A stretch of 64,000 nucleotides of DNA from Tritrichomonas musculus (GCA_039105265.1 JAPFFF010000016.1:2914001-2978000); one strand, 5' to 3'. Shown: positions 33,196-44,822, counted from the stretch's first letter. The notes: generated by a model not told the origin, from the sequence alone. A program made the numbers and translations.

Positions 33196-33346
33196 TTCTG
33201 TGTCTAAAATTTTGATTTTTCCTCTTGATGGTTGAAGTAGTGATATGATCGTTTCATTACTGGTTAGATCAACAGGCTTTCTTCATAAAATTTTATTTTC
33301 TTTTAATCATTAAAATATTTTACATTTAAATTTTGTTATCTTCAAC

Positions 33347-36300
33347 ATTTACATCAATTCCTTTATGATCCAATAAAAGTTTAATTATTTCAATATTTTC
33401 TGTTAAAACTGCGATATGAATTGCAAATCTATGAAATATTATAGAAACTTCATAAAAAAAATGTTTAAAAACTTCATTCATAATAAATATGTTTAAATTT
33501 TATTTAAAAAAAATGATTGTGTTTAGAATATCATTTAAAATGTAGATTTTTAATGCGATTGAAATATATAAATAGAAATTCTATAAAAAATATTAATTCG
33601 AAAAATTTTATTTGAAACCATAATTTAAATATCATTAACAAAAAAAATCAATGAAATTAAATTTAATCAATTGGTATGAAATGTAATTAAATAAAAGATT
33701 TGAAATGCAATTGAAATATTTAATTATAAATTTCATTAATAACATATATTAAGAAATATTATTTCAAATATTTTTATTTTAAAATGGAATTAAATTAAAA
33801 TTGCTAATTTTATTGAAAATTAGTTTTTAGAATATATGAAATATTAACATCGATATTTTGAGATAATAAAAGTTTGACCATTTCAATATCTTGATTTTCT
33901 ATTGCTAATTGTAATGCAGTTTTTTGAAATTAAAGAAAAAATTTCAAAAATATAAAAAAATTGTAATTTCATTTAATTTTTTCATATTGAATTTCATTTG
34001 AAAAAACACAAATGAATTTTATTAAAATTATTATAAAATATCATTGGAATATTTAATTTACAATTTTATGAAACTCAAAGATTTTTAACATAATTAAAAG
34101 CCGCAAAAGCAATTTTATTAATTATTATTTATGAACGAAATAAAATTTCTAAAACTAAATGTTATAAGAATAATAAAAGTAAGAATTTGTGATGTGCAAT
34201 TAAATATTTTTATTTTTGAATTTCATTTAATTATTATAAAGAAACCGAATTGAAATATGATATTAAGAATTGTATTGAAAATTTATATGAAAAATGTAAT
34301 TACAGATGATAATATAAATTGTCTTTAATAAAATGATGCAAATTGAATAAAACTTGATGATAGTAACTTTGTTGGAAGAGATGAATTATAAAATACATAA
34401 TTTATTAACGTCAATTTTTTCATTAGATAATAAAAGATTAGCCATCTCAATATTTTTGGTTTCAACTGCTAAGAATAATGCTGGTTTTTGAAATATATTA
34501 AATAAATTTCAAAAAAAAAACAATAATTATTGAATTTCATTTAATTAATTAAATTTAAATTAGGTAAATACTTTTGATGTGAAATGAGATTGAAATATTT
34601 GAATTGAACATGATTTAAAATCAATTATAAAATTGAATTAAAATATTGAATAAAAAATTTCATAAAAGTTTGTTTTTAAGAAATGTAATTCAATATATTA
34701 ATTCAATTGCTATATTCCAATCATTAATTTTTTTTATTTAGAATGTCATTTAAATAAAAATATTAACGTAATAAAAAATATATTTTTAATGTCATTGAAA
34801 TACTTATTATAAAATGTAATAAAAATATTCATATTTAAAATGTGATTGAAATATTTTTTTGATATATAATTATAATATTAGATGATGAATCCAATTAATA
34901 CTTATATGAAACGAAATTAAATTTAAAAATGTAATTTTATATAAATTTAATTATAAATTCCAGTTGCATTTATATCAATTTTTTTATTTAATAAAAAAAG
35001 TTTTATTATTTCAATATTTTCCATTCTGACTGCTAATTGAAATGGAGTAATATAAAAAATTATAAAAATTTCATTAACTCTAAATTATTACTTCATTAAA
35101 ATATTAGATCCAAACATAATTAAAATATAAATATTTTATTTCTTTATTTGAAAATAATATTATAATTCCACTATTATAAAAAAAGTATTAAATCCAATGA
35201 AAAGTGGAATTATAATGTAATTATAATGTAATTATTTTGAATGTAATTAAAATTACTGATATTAAATTTTAGCTTTATATAAAAGGGAAATAAAAATATT
35301 AAAAGCATTGATATTTATTTTATCATTCAACAATAATAGCTTAATAATTTCTATTTTTGATTCCCTAACAGCAAAATGCAGTGATGTTTCTTGAATTTTA
35401 TTAATTAAAATTTCATAATATATAATATTGTAATTCCATTTAATTATTTTTTTGAATTTTATTTAAAAGAACAAAATAAATATTATTTAATTTTAAATGA
35501 AATTAAAAAAATTGATTTGAAATGACATAAAAAGAAATATGAAATGTCATTAAATTATTATTTAAATTATATTAAGCATAAACTTAAATATAATTCGAAA
35601 ATAATAAAAATTTTATTTAATGATAATGGAAATTTCATTTAATAATAATAAAAATTTCATTTGAATAAAAGGTTAATTTCATTTAAATATAATTAAAATC
35701 TTATTTGAATATAATAGAAATTTTATAAAAAAAAAATAAATTTGATTTAAAAATATTTTAAATCCCATGAAATATTAAATATCAAATGTTGTTTAAAAAT
35801 TTTATTGAAATCATATTATAATGTAGAATTAAATGTAATTGATATAATTAATATCAAATTATATGAAACTTTTATATTTTTGAATTTTATTGGTATAATA
35901 ATTTTAATTTCATCAAATATTATTTTATAATATTATTAAAATTATCTTATATGAAATATCATTATGATACAAAAATTAAATTTCATTTAAATGCTTCACT
36001 AAAATTTCATTTAAAATTTTAGCCAGAAATTGCATTTTTATACTTAATTTATAATTTTGTTAATATAATAATTTAAAATTATATTTAAATGTTTGTTTTA
36101 ATCACGTTGAAATTAAAATCAAATTTCATTTAACTATTAATTAAATGATATGAGTCATTTGTTTGAATTATATTTAACTATGTATAAAAACCTTATTAAA
36201 AAATATGTAAGTTATTTCATTAAATATCATAATTCTAATTCTATTAATATGATTATTTTAAAATATTATTGAAAAAAGACTAAAAATATCATTTTAATAA

Positions 36301-37289
36301 ATGATTTTTAATTGTATAATAAAAATATTTGATTTGATATGTTAAAAAATTATATTGAACTTTATTTAAATAAATGATTTGATATGTTAAAAAATTATAT
36401 TGAATTGGATTTAAATAAATGATTTGATATGTTAAAAAATTATATTGAACTTCATTTAAATAAATGATTTGATATGTTAAAAAATTATATTGAACTTCAT
36501 TTTAATAAATGATTTGATATGTTATAAAAAAATACATTGAATTGGATTTAAATATTTGATTTGATATGTTAAAAAATTATATTGAATTGGATTTGAATAT
36601 TTGATTTGATATGTTAAAAAATTATATTGAACTTCATTTTAATAAATGATCTGATATTTCATAAAAAAATACATTGAATTGTATTTAAATATTTGATTTG
36701 ATATGTTAAAAAATTATATTGAATTGGATTTGAATATTTGATTTGATATGTTAAAAAATTATATTGAACCATATTTAAGTAAATGATTTGATATGTTAAA
36801 AAATTATATTGAACTTCATTTTAATAAATGATTTGATATTTCATAAAAAAATACATTGAATTTTATTTAAATATTTGATTTGATATGTAATTAAAAAATT
36901 ATATTGAATTGGATTTAAATATTTGATTTGATATGTAATTAAAAAAAAATTAATAATGTAATTTAAAATCAAATTATTAATCGCATTAAAATTTTATATC
37001 CTAGAATATAATTAAAAAACAAAAATATTTAATTGTATTAAGAATATTTACATCAATATTATTGCATGATAATAAAAGTTTTACTATTTCAATATTATCA
37101 CTTTCAATTGATTCATACAATGCAGTTTTATAAAAATATAATGAACTCCATTTAATTTCAAACTAGAAATTTCATTCAAATTTTTATAATTGAAATATCT
37201 TTAATATTGACATCAACATTTTTGCATGATAATAAAAGATTAATCATATCCAATTTGTTATATTTTGCTGCACTTACTAAAGGAGTCCT
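33347..37289 (-). other. Seven ankyrin units as isolated coding islands in A+T-rich spacers
   Basis: Each island encodes one ankyrin unit from the TPLH-like start to DVN. On the minus strand they are 37289-37206, 37129-37046, 35390-35307, 35051-34968, 34487-34404, 33923-33843 and 33430-33347. Six are 84 nt and one is 81 nt. Examples are KTALQLAIENQDIEMVKLLL and RFAIHIAVLTENIEIIKLLL. All keep clean frames and consensus residues although the spacers (32, 76, 1655, 255, 480, 480 and 412 nt, then about 64 nt before the kinase frame) are full of stops. The spacers always interrupt the same hairpin loop. Spacer 3' ends share a GAARTTT-N(10-14)-TTTCAA-like box. No trichomonad intron signal (GTAYGT, ACTAACACACAG) is seen. 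Introns of an unusual kind, or a decaying gene, are both possible. Confidence 0.75.
36326..36955. repeat. Minisatellite with 45-bp period inside the longest ankyrin spacer
   Basis: The motif GATTTGATATGTTAAAAAAT recurs fourteen times, at about 36331, 36376, 36421, 36466, 36511, 36558, 36603, 36648, 36694, 36740, 36785, 36830, 36878 and 36925, with spacings of 45-48. Units differ mainly in TTGAACTTCA against TTGAATTGGA. It explains much of the 1655-nt spacer. Confidence 0.85.
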
Positions 37290-38356
37290 TTGAAAATATG
37301 ACGAATTCCGTAAAGCTTTTTATTTACATCGAAATCTTTGTTTTCTTTAAAAATTTTAACAATTGGTAAATGATTTCCTTCAAATATGTAAATATTGGAT
37401 TCATTAATCAATTCTTTCCTTAAGAAAGCAAAATTGTAATATAAAAGACCGATTTTAAAAGTTTCATCCAAATTTTTGTCAATGTAATTGTTTTGAATAT
37501 AAATTGCAATATCATTATGATGGCATTTTATTGCTTCTTGAACAAATTCTTCATATTGTTTTGGCTCTAATTTAATATTTTTTTCTTCAAGAATAAAAAT
37601 CATTTCAGGATTGTTTGAATGAATTGAATAAATCCATACATCTTTTTTTTCATAACTATAAAAATATTTATCTTTTAATAAATAATTGAAAATTTGAACT
37701 GAGCCAAAAAATGCAGCATAAAAAATATATTCACCATAAAAATGTTCAAATAATATGTTTGTATCACAATAAGTTATTTCTACTCTCATCGAATAAGAAC
37801 TTTTATTTTTTGTTTTTTCAATGAAATCATCAATTAAATCATTTCGTATTATTGCTGCAATGTCGTCATCATTGGATTCTCCGCTTCTCCTTTTTTCTTC
37901 AAAATCAGCTGAAATACGAGAGTTGCCATTAAATGGAGCAAGTTCTTTGCCAAAATAATATTTATAATTATCATTTTTCGCCAAAATCGAATTAGCAATA
38001 GTTTTATCAATTATTAGCAGCTTTTCATCAATAAGAAAAAGAACCAATCTTTTGTTGCTTTCAAAGAAATTAAAAATTGAAGAGTTTGTGAAATTTTCTT
38101 GAATTTCTTTTTTATAGTTTTTGAGAATCTTAAAAATTTTGTCATAAAAATCAGATACTCGATGATGGTGATTTGCTATGTTTAAAATTAATTCAAGAAG
38201 CGATTTAAAAAGATCTGGGTTTTTGGGAATTTTGAGATTATCGATTAATTGGATAAATTTTGTAAAATATGCATCAGAATTAAGTTCACAGTCAATAAAC
38301 TTCAGAAGAAGAATCTGAACTTTCTTCATATCCGATAAATACTGTTGAACGCTCAT
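37277..38356 (-). CDS. DUF3447-type N-terminus of the ankyrin-kinase gene
   Basis: This 359-residue frame starts MSVQQYLSDMKK and follows the N-terminal pattern of trichomonad DUF3447 ankyrin proteins: SNKRLVLFLIDEKLLIID (about 103-120), IAAIIRNDLIDDFIE, FYAAFFGSVQIFNYLL, WIYSIHSNNPEMIFILEE, AIKCHHNDIAIYIQNNY and YYNFAFLRKELINES. The first ankyrin unit ends at DVN (37322). The last residues (KKLYGIRHIFKGLL) run into a stop within a 32-nt spacer, after which the next ankyrin unit begins in another frame (37289). The annotated stop is therefore probably not the end of the gene. It is likely a cytosolic scaffold or kinase regulator. Confidence 0.8.
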   Translation of the reverse strand: MSVQQYLSDMKKVQILLLKFIDCELNSDAYFTKFIQLIDNLKIPKNPDLFKSLLELILNIANHHHRVSDFYDKIFKILKNYKKEIQENFTNSSIFNFFESNKRLVLFLIDEKLLIIDKTIANSILAKNDNYKYYFGKELAPFNGNSRISADFEEKRRSGESNDDDIAAIIRNDLIDDFIEKTKNKSSYSMRVEITYCDTNILFEHFYGEYIFYAAFFGSVQIFNYLLKDKYFYSYEKKDVWIYSIHSNNPEMIFILEEKNIKLEPKQYEEFVQEAIKCHHNDIAIYIQNNYIDKNLDETFKIGLLYYNFAFLRKELINESNIYIFEGNHLPIVKIFKENKDFDVNKKLYGIRHIFKGLL

Positions 38357-38669
38357 TGCTTTATTCGTTTATGAAAATTTTTCTATAAAAAATTATCTTA
38401 AAATCTTAATTCATTTAATATCTTTGAAAATATAAGTTTATACATTTTTATTTTTATGAATAGATATTTAAAAATAAAATAAAAATTATTTTTATAATTT
38501 TTAAAAGAAAAAACTAATTATAAATAAAAATAATTTTAAATAATAAATTTATTAGTATATTCAATTTTTTCAAGGGAAATATTAGGTTTTGCCCTACTTT
38601 TTTATATCACAATTCATTTGATTTCTATCAAAAAAAAAAAAAAAAAGTTTCTTTATAAATATATATATA
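38357..38669. other. Intergenic, no gene seen
   Basis: An A+T-rich gap between the start of the ankyrin gene and the left end of the outer transposon. It contains an A17 run near 38630. Confidence 0.4.
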
Positions 38670-39072
38670 CAGCGGTTTAAGAAGAAGGCCGGAAGCAGAG
38701 CTTTTTATGATCTGAAAAATAAAGCAAGCATATAATTTCATTAATAAGCTTTAAAACATTATATATAAAAAAATATGAAAATATTTTTGAAGATTTTTAA
38801 AGATAAATATGTTTTTAACATAGATATAAAAAATATTCAAAAAGTTATTATATTATCTATTTTTCAATCCTAAAATGGCCTTTAAAGATTCAATATTATT
38901 TATTATTGTTAAGAAACAAATCATCAAAGAAGAAAGAAATCAACATTGATGACAGTAAAATATTTCCTTACAGATTTCATTTCAAGTAAAAAAAAACATA
39001 ATGGAAAAATCAAATAGGATTTAACTAAAAAAATACGTTTTAATCAGAACAAATTTCATAAAAAACATTTAA

Positions 39073-41082
39073 GGGGGTTTGATCACTTTTTTCTGTGAAA
39101 ATATCTCAAAAAGCATGCGAAAACATTCAAAGCAACAACAAAATTTGAAACAATATAATCATAAAAAAGATTATAAAATTGAAAACGAAGCTGAAAAACA
39201 AATCGATGCAATAGAATTTGCAATTGCCATTATATATTGCGGTTTTCCAGAGACAGAAGCCAGAGAATTTGCAGCTTTAATAGGAAAACATCCACCATCA
39301 TATCGACAAATTACGAAGGCGTTTAATTTGCTTCGTCCTATTTTAATGCAATTAGCAAACGATTCAGTACTTATAGAAAAGAATAAAATGCCAGAAGGTT
39401 CAGCTATTTGCGTTGATGGATCATGGGATCATCGTCGTGATGGACATTTGCACGTCTTTGACGTTATTTGTATTCAAACTGGAAAGATTATTGATTTTAG
39501 CATACAAATGAGAAAAAGTGACAGAAAAAATGGAAATACAATTGTTTCTCCTCAAGCAATGGAAGGTGTCGCTTTTAAAGAAATTATTCCTCGTTTAATG
39601 TCTAATCCAAATATTATTGAGATCGTTAAAGATGGTGACGTTCAATTAGAAGCCATCATTGTTGCGAGCGGCTGGAATATTACAATTAGGCAAGATACAA
39701 ATCATCTTTTGAAGCATTTTCCACAACATTTTGATAATTGTGTTAATCCTTTAAATTTTATGTTTCGTGGAATTTGTAAAAAGCTTTTGAAAAAGTTCAA
39801 ATGTATATTATACAGAGATGAATCAATAATTCAAAAATATTCAGAAATTCAAGAATCACGGAATGCAATTCTGACAAAACCTTTTTTAAAACTAGGTAGA
39901 GCCAAAGAACCTCACTTATGGAAATATGCTAATGATGTCAACGCGGTTTCGAAGCTTGATAATGTCATAAATTTATGCAATAATATTACATCATCATTTG
40001 TTCGATATCATTCAACTTGTTTAAATGAATGCTTTCACTCAGTTAAAGCCAAATTTGTTCCTAAAAACTACAATTTGGGAAATACAGCTGATGTTAGAAC
40101 ATATGCTGCTATTCTTCAATTTAATATTGGAAGCGAATGGTTAGATCAACTATATAATAATTTAGATTTACCTAAAACAAATTTAGATTTATTTAAAGAT
40201 CTTTTTCCACGAGCTCATGATCTTTTTAAGTCAATTTCTCATAATGATGATTATTATCAACGAAAGCTCAAAGAAGAAGAAGAAGAAGAACGAATTTATG
40301 CTCAATACCAAAGAGATAAGATGAATAATATACCAATGCATTCTTAAAAATTAAAAAAAAAGAAATAATTTAGAGTATTTTTTTATTGAAAAAATAATTT
40401 AAGATTCTTTACTCTTTTTTTATTTTTCCACATGATTTTGTTAAGACTTGTATAAGTTAAATGATTTAATGCTGGGTAAAAATTGAGAAATAAATTTCAA
40501 TACCTCAAATTATTTTGGGTAAAAAATTTGAGAAAAATCTGGTGATTGACATAACAACAACGTCTAAAAACTTAGGGTTTGTCGGAGCCTGATTTTTGAT
40601 TTAGGCCTTAAAAAAAAAGATCAAAAAATTAATTTTTTCATTTAATCTAGAAATTCAATTTTGACTCTTTAAATAAAGAATTTAAAGAAAATTAATAGCA
40701 GTTTGGTAAAGAAAGTTTTTTTGAAAACTTTTATCTGAAGAGTAAAAGAGACCTGAAAATGAACTTTTTTTTTGGTGACGCGAAAAACGAAAAAAAATAA
40801 AGATAAACCTCACAAATCCCCACAATTTTTGATGGAACGATCAACTATTTTGAGAAAAATTAAAAATAAATTGAATTAAATCAAATTTGAATAAAAAAGG
40901 TCATTTTTTGAATCAAAAGGTTAAATAATAAAATACGATTTTCTTTGATCTCTCGCATTTTAAATCTATTTTATCAGAGCTATTATTTTCTTTATCAAAA
41001 ATATATTTTTAATTATCATTATTTAACTATGAATTTTCGTATTTATCTTTTTATCGGCCTTTAAAATATCCGTTATACCCCC
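39073..41082 (+). mobile_element. TTAA-flanked element carrying the transposase
   Basis: GGGGGT at 39073 and its complement ending at 41082 are each followed outwards by TTAA (39069-39072 and 41083-41086). G5 runs are rare here, and the transposase ATG lies 42 nt inside the left end. TTAA duplication fits the Kolobok superfamily, in agreement with the transposase type. The terminal repeat is short (about 6-8 bp), so the borders are tentative. Confidence 0.5.
39115..40347 (+). CDS. Mutator/Kolobok-like DDE transposase
   Basis: This 410-residue protein is intact. The start is ATG 39115; an upstream TTG extends the frame only 12 codons and is not used here. Visible catalytic candidates are the Asp in VDGSWDHRRDGH near 101, the Asp in IVKDGDVQ near 172 followed by a conserved NHLLKHF about 30 residues on, and the Glu in CLNECFHSVKAKF near 304. 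These, and the following AAILQFNIGS, fit the Mutator-like transposase domain also found in Kolobok elements. The C-terminus is an acidic-basic coil (KEEEEEERIYAQYQRDK). It would cut and paste the surrounding element. The frame is unbroken, so the copy may be active. Confidence 0.75.
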   Translation: MRKHSKQQQNLKQYNHKKDYKIENEAEKQIDAIEFAIAIIYCGFPETEAREFAALIGKHPPSYRQITKAFNLLRPILMQLANDSVLIEKNKMPEGSAICVDGSWDHRRDGHLHVFDVICIQTGKIIDFSIQMRKSDRKNGNTIVSPQAMEGVAFKEIIPRLMSNPNIIEIVKDGDVQLEAIIVASGWNITIRQDTNHLLKHFPQHFDNCVNPLNFMFRGICKKLLKKFKCILYRDESIIQKYSEIQESRNAILTKPFLKLGRAKEPHLWKYANDVNAVSKLDNVINLCNNITSSFVRYHSTCLNECFHSVKAKFVPKNYNLGNTADVRTYAAILQFNIGSEWLDQLYNNLDLPKTNLDLFKDLFPRAHDLFKSISHNDDYYQRKLKEEEEEERIYAQYQRDKMNNIPMHS

Positions 41083-41936
41083 TTAAAGAAAAATAATTAA
41101 TTAAAAATTAAGATTTTTTATATAATATTTTAAAAGAAATGTTTTACGTGGTCAGAACCATTTGCTCGAATATTTGTAGTTACAAATAGTATGCATATAA
41201 TGCTGTTAAGTATGAATAAAATCAAAGAAAGCTGATAATCTTGAGAAATTCTGGATGACGATGATCAATTTTAATCTCGGTAATGAATGCGTTGAATGAT
41301 CATTTTGCGAATATTTATTCCATTTTTTCGGTTCTATTTAAGAGGAAGCAGATTTTATGGTAACAAATTAGTCAATGCAAATAAAAATAATGGCTTATGA
41401 ACAAATAAGAATTGAATTTTATAAATCAATAAAAATTGTGAAAAAAATCAATAAAAATTTGAGAAAAAAAGTTATATTCTGATTTCAGACTATATTGAAT
41501 TTTTGAATTTATTGACCAAATAACAAGCCAAAAATATAAGGATGATGCTCTCAAAACATTTCAATGCTCCCAGAAAAATATAAGAATGATGCTCAGAAAA
41601 AAAAATACGTTTTTTTATTCAGAAAGTAAAATTTCGGCATATAATTTTCCAAAATTCCTTCAACAGTTTTCTCCAAAATTTATCCAGCTTATTTAAAAAG
41701 GCACAGAATAGAATTTTGACAAATTAATTTATGATGAAACATAAGCTAAAAGCAATTATAAAAAATGGTATTTTAAAATGCTTTTTCTGGAAGAAACTCT
41801 GGTACTAAGAAAAAACAAAACAGCTTTTCCAATTATCAATAAAATATATTATATTATAAATAACTATAATTAAACAAATATCTTTTTGTTATTCGAAAAA
41901 ATCCATTTTAAATTGAATAGAAAAACACGTTATTTT
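41083..41936. other. Noncoding right arm of the outer element
   Basis: No open frame is seen between the inner element and the 17-bp inverted repeat at 41937. Confidence 0.4.
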
Positions 41937-42530
41937 TCTGCTTCCGGCCTTCTGTTTAAGAAATAAAAAAAATTTTATAAAATAGAAAAATTTGAATGGT
42001 TTACAAAGCTGATAAATTTATTTCCTAAACGGCTGTATAAATAAAAAATTGAGCAAAACTATTGCAAGTGAATTCTGAAACTTGCCACAAAAATTATTAG
42101 AATGATGATTAAGGCTATCAGTGCCTTAATTGTGTTCATAAATCCGATATTGTGAATAGGTTTGTTATCAACTTAGATTGATAATTCGATATCAATATTT
42201 AAGTCATTTTAAAAATACTACCATAAAAATATTCATTTCTGCAGTTCTTTGGTTTTTTACTTATCAAAGCTTCCCTTTATTGAATATGGCAACATTGGAA
42301 TGAAATGTTTAATAAAAACGGCACCGCTTTACAAAGTTTTGTATCTAATGAAAAAATACGTTTACAAAAGTTGGGTTATGTGTCATCTCCAAGGTATTAT
42401 TTATGTAAACTGGGAGGCTAGCTCCAGATGAAGAAACACAGTCAATGAAATTGGTGTCATTCCAGAGAATTTGTAGATTAAATTTAATTCTCTGATTTTT
42501 AAATTCAAAACCTAAAAATATAATGGATTT

Positions 42531-42698
42531 ATATTAAAAAACCACTTTTTTCAAAATGAATATTAATTATTTTTTTTTCATCAAATAGTTTGCCAGTTAC
42601 TGTTACTCCGGATACACCCAGAATATCTCGTTCCTTTACATTACGTTTTTCGAATGTATCAGCTGGTTGGAATGCATATCCTTCATGTAAAATTTGAA
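42531..42698 (-). pseudogene. Gene fragment, unknown family
   Basis: About 55 codons are open and protein-like (LHEGYAFQPADTFEKRNVK, DILGVSGVTVTGKLFDEK), ending in TAA at the 42531 side. A TAG closes the frame upstream and there is no ATG at its head. The opening resembles the LHEGYIYQPNAP of the surface protein at 61753, but the match is short. Confidence 0.35.
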
Positions 42699-42879
42699 AC
42701 TAATAAGTTATATTTTCTATACCTGCCTCTGTACAGGTAGAAAAGCATCCTTAACTTTAGATTTTGTGTCTATTTTTATTGATTAATATTTTTCCAGTAA
42801 TAAAGTAAAGATAAACAGTAATCATTTTTCAAGATAATATTTGAAGTTTATTCAATAAATAAAGATACGTAATACCGTT

Positions 42880-43358
42880 TAAATTTATATTTTGACACCT
42901 CACATCAATCGATTGGCTCATGGAGCGGTCGTCAATAAAATTTGACGGCCTAAAATCTGTGATGCGAGGAGTAAATCGGAATCAAGGAGAATGTTCTCTG
43001 GCTTTAAATCGCGATGGATAATGTGTTTGTAGTGAAGAAGCATCATCCTTCATGCAATGCCAACAAGGATGATTTGGCGTTTTATATTATCATAATTGGA
43101 TTGGCAAAGGCTCTTGAGCTCTTTGTCACTCGAATTTGCTAGTTGTCCTTCTATTATGTAATCTATAAGTATGATTATGTTTTGGTGTTCATCTAAGTCA
43201 ACATATGAGAATCCTCGAAATTGAATAATTGTGGTATGTTGTACTTGAATTAAAATACGAACTTCATGGGATAAAAAAGTTTGTTTGGTGATTTGTTTTG
43301 GCTGTAAATTCTTCACATTTTGATAATAAGCAGCAACTAATGATTTGATTTTATTCAT
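42880..43358 (-). pseudogene. Protein kinase pseudogene
   Basis: The first 102 codons (43358-43050) encode part of an N-lobe (LSHEVRILIQVQHTTIIQFRGFS, then IILIDYIIEGQLA). After a stop, another frame gives HYKHIIHRDLKPENILLDSDLL (about 43040-42965), and a further shift gives ITDFRPSNFIDDRSMSQS. The glycine loop is absent at the 5' end, DFG has become DFR, and the C-lobe is missing. Several frame breaks make it nonfunctional. Confidence 0.7.
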
Positions 43359-43741
43359 TAAATTATGAAATTCAACTAAATTATTGGGCTAGTTTATTTC
43401 TGTTAATTGGCGCAGATGAAATTCAATTAATCAAATCAGATCCTGACATCAAATGTTGCGGCAAAAAATCGACAAAATTCAATATATTGGTACATTGTAC
43501 CAAAAGAGATTATATGTATTGTTGTTTTTCTTTTGGTACATTGATTTTTTTAATGATTAATGGATTTAATACATCGATTGATCTAGTCAAAAAACCATTG
43601 AACATTTTTTTTTACAATACAATCAATAATCATTATTGAATCAATATTTTTAATACAAAAAAACAAATTTTCAAGTAAATAGTTCGAAATATAAATAAAT
43701 CATTGCTTCATTTTATTAGAATTAAGTTATTTAATCAAAAT

Positions 43742-44449
43742 TTAGACTCTTGTTATAATAATCTGAGGATTCTCAGTTGCTAGATTTTTAATGTCTAATG
43801 AAGAAGGAATTGTCATATGTTGAAGTGATGTGTATTTATCAAATACATGAATTCCTATTGAAGTCACCGAAGGAGGAATTGTTATTTGTTTCAATTCTTT
43901 GCATTCTGAAAAGAATCCTTCCTTTATATTCTGAAATAAAATATTTCCATCAAAGATAACTTCTTCTAGAGACGAACATTTGGCAAAAGCGTATTTACCA
44001 ATTGAATTTACAGAAGAAGGAAGAAATATTTTATTAATTAATGAGCATTCATGAAAAGAATGGTCATTAATCGATGTAACTGTTGAAGGAATTGATATAT
44101 TTTCCAATGAAATACATCCATAAAATGATCCTTTTCCAATTTCTTTTAATAAAGAAGAATCTTCAAAAGTAATTTTTTTCAATGATGAACATCGACTAAA
44201 TGCATAATTACAAATCAAAACAACTGATGAAGGTATCTTTATTTCTTTCAAACTGGAGCAATTAAAGAAAGAATAAATGGGAATACTGCTTATTGTAGAA
44301 GGAATAGTTATTTCTGTAATGCTTTTACATCCATTAAATGCATTCTCTCCAAAATACGTTTTTGAAGAAGGAATTTTTAAGTTGGTTAATTTTGAACAAA
44401 ATCTGAAGCAATCATTTTCAATTTCAATTCCTGGAAATTTTAAAAAAAG
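43742..44449 (-). pseudogene. BspA-type LRR fragment lacking a start
   Basis: The frame is open from 44449 to the TAA at 43742 and encodes about nine BspA-type LRR units (ITEITIPSTISSIPIYSFFN, LKEIKIPSSVVLICNYAF, ENISIPSTVTSINDHSF). No ATG occurs at its head; the first unit (IPGIEIENDCFRFCSKL) starts abruptly after A+T-rich sequence. It is probably 5'-truncated, or its first exon is not recognisable. Such LRR proteins in trichomonads are often surface or intracellular interaction proteins. Confidence 0.6.
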
Positions 44450-44822
44450 TTAACAAATTCGTTATAGTTATTTTTTGCAGTCCAATACAAAATTGATGAA
44501 TTTAAATAAATAAATAAAAAAAATAAAATTTCATTAAATAATATAGATATAATTATTTTTTAATATTAAGACATTTTGATATATTTTTCATATTATTTTT
44601 TTGTTGGATGTTGATATTATTGTAATTTTTGATTTTACCTTTTCTGATTGTTAAATAGTTATTTAATAATATTATATTTTTTTTTGCCTAAATTACATTA
44701 TATTTTGATTTTAAAAGTAATATTACTTCTTATTTATGATTCTTATATAATATAACATTCATAATATGATAAATTCTTTGTTTTTAAATGTAATATTATA
44801 TAAATTAAATTATATTATATTA
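44450..44822. other. Intergenic, no gene seen
   Basis: Extremely A+T-rich, with no open frame. Confidence 0.4.

Larger units (their letters stand above)
38670..42035. mobile_element. Outer TA-flanked element
   Basis: The left end CAGCGGTTTAAGAA (38670) matches the inverted right end CAGCCGTTTAGGAA (ending 42035), next to TA on both sides. A 17-bp inverted repeat AGAAGGCCGGAAGCAGA lies at 38683-38699 and 41937-41953. It encloses the transposase-bearing element at 39073-41082, so either one element has complex ends or one element has inserted into another. Confidence 0.6.

Noticed and set aside
33300-37300. Canonical trichomonad introns between ankyrin units
   Set aside because: I looked for GTAYGT donors and the ACTAACACACAG acceptor and did not see them, so no splice sites were annotated.
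37290-37321. A 15-nt GT...AG intron in the first spacer
   Set aside because: Removing GTCATATTTTCAAAG leaves the next ankyrin unit in the wrong frame.
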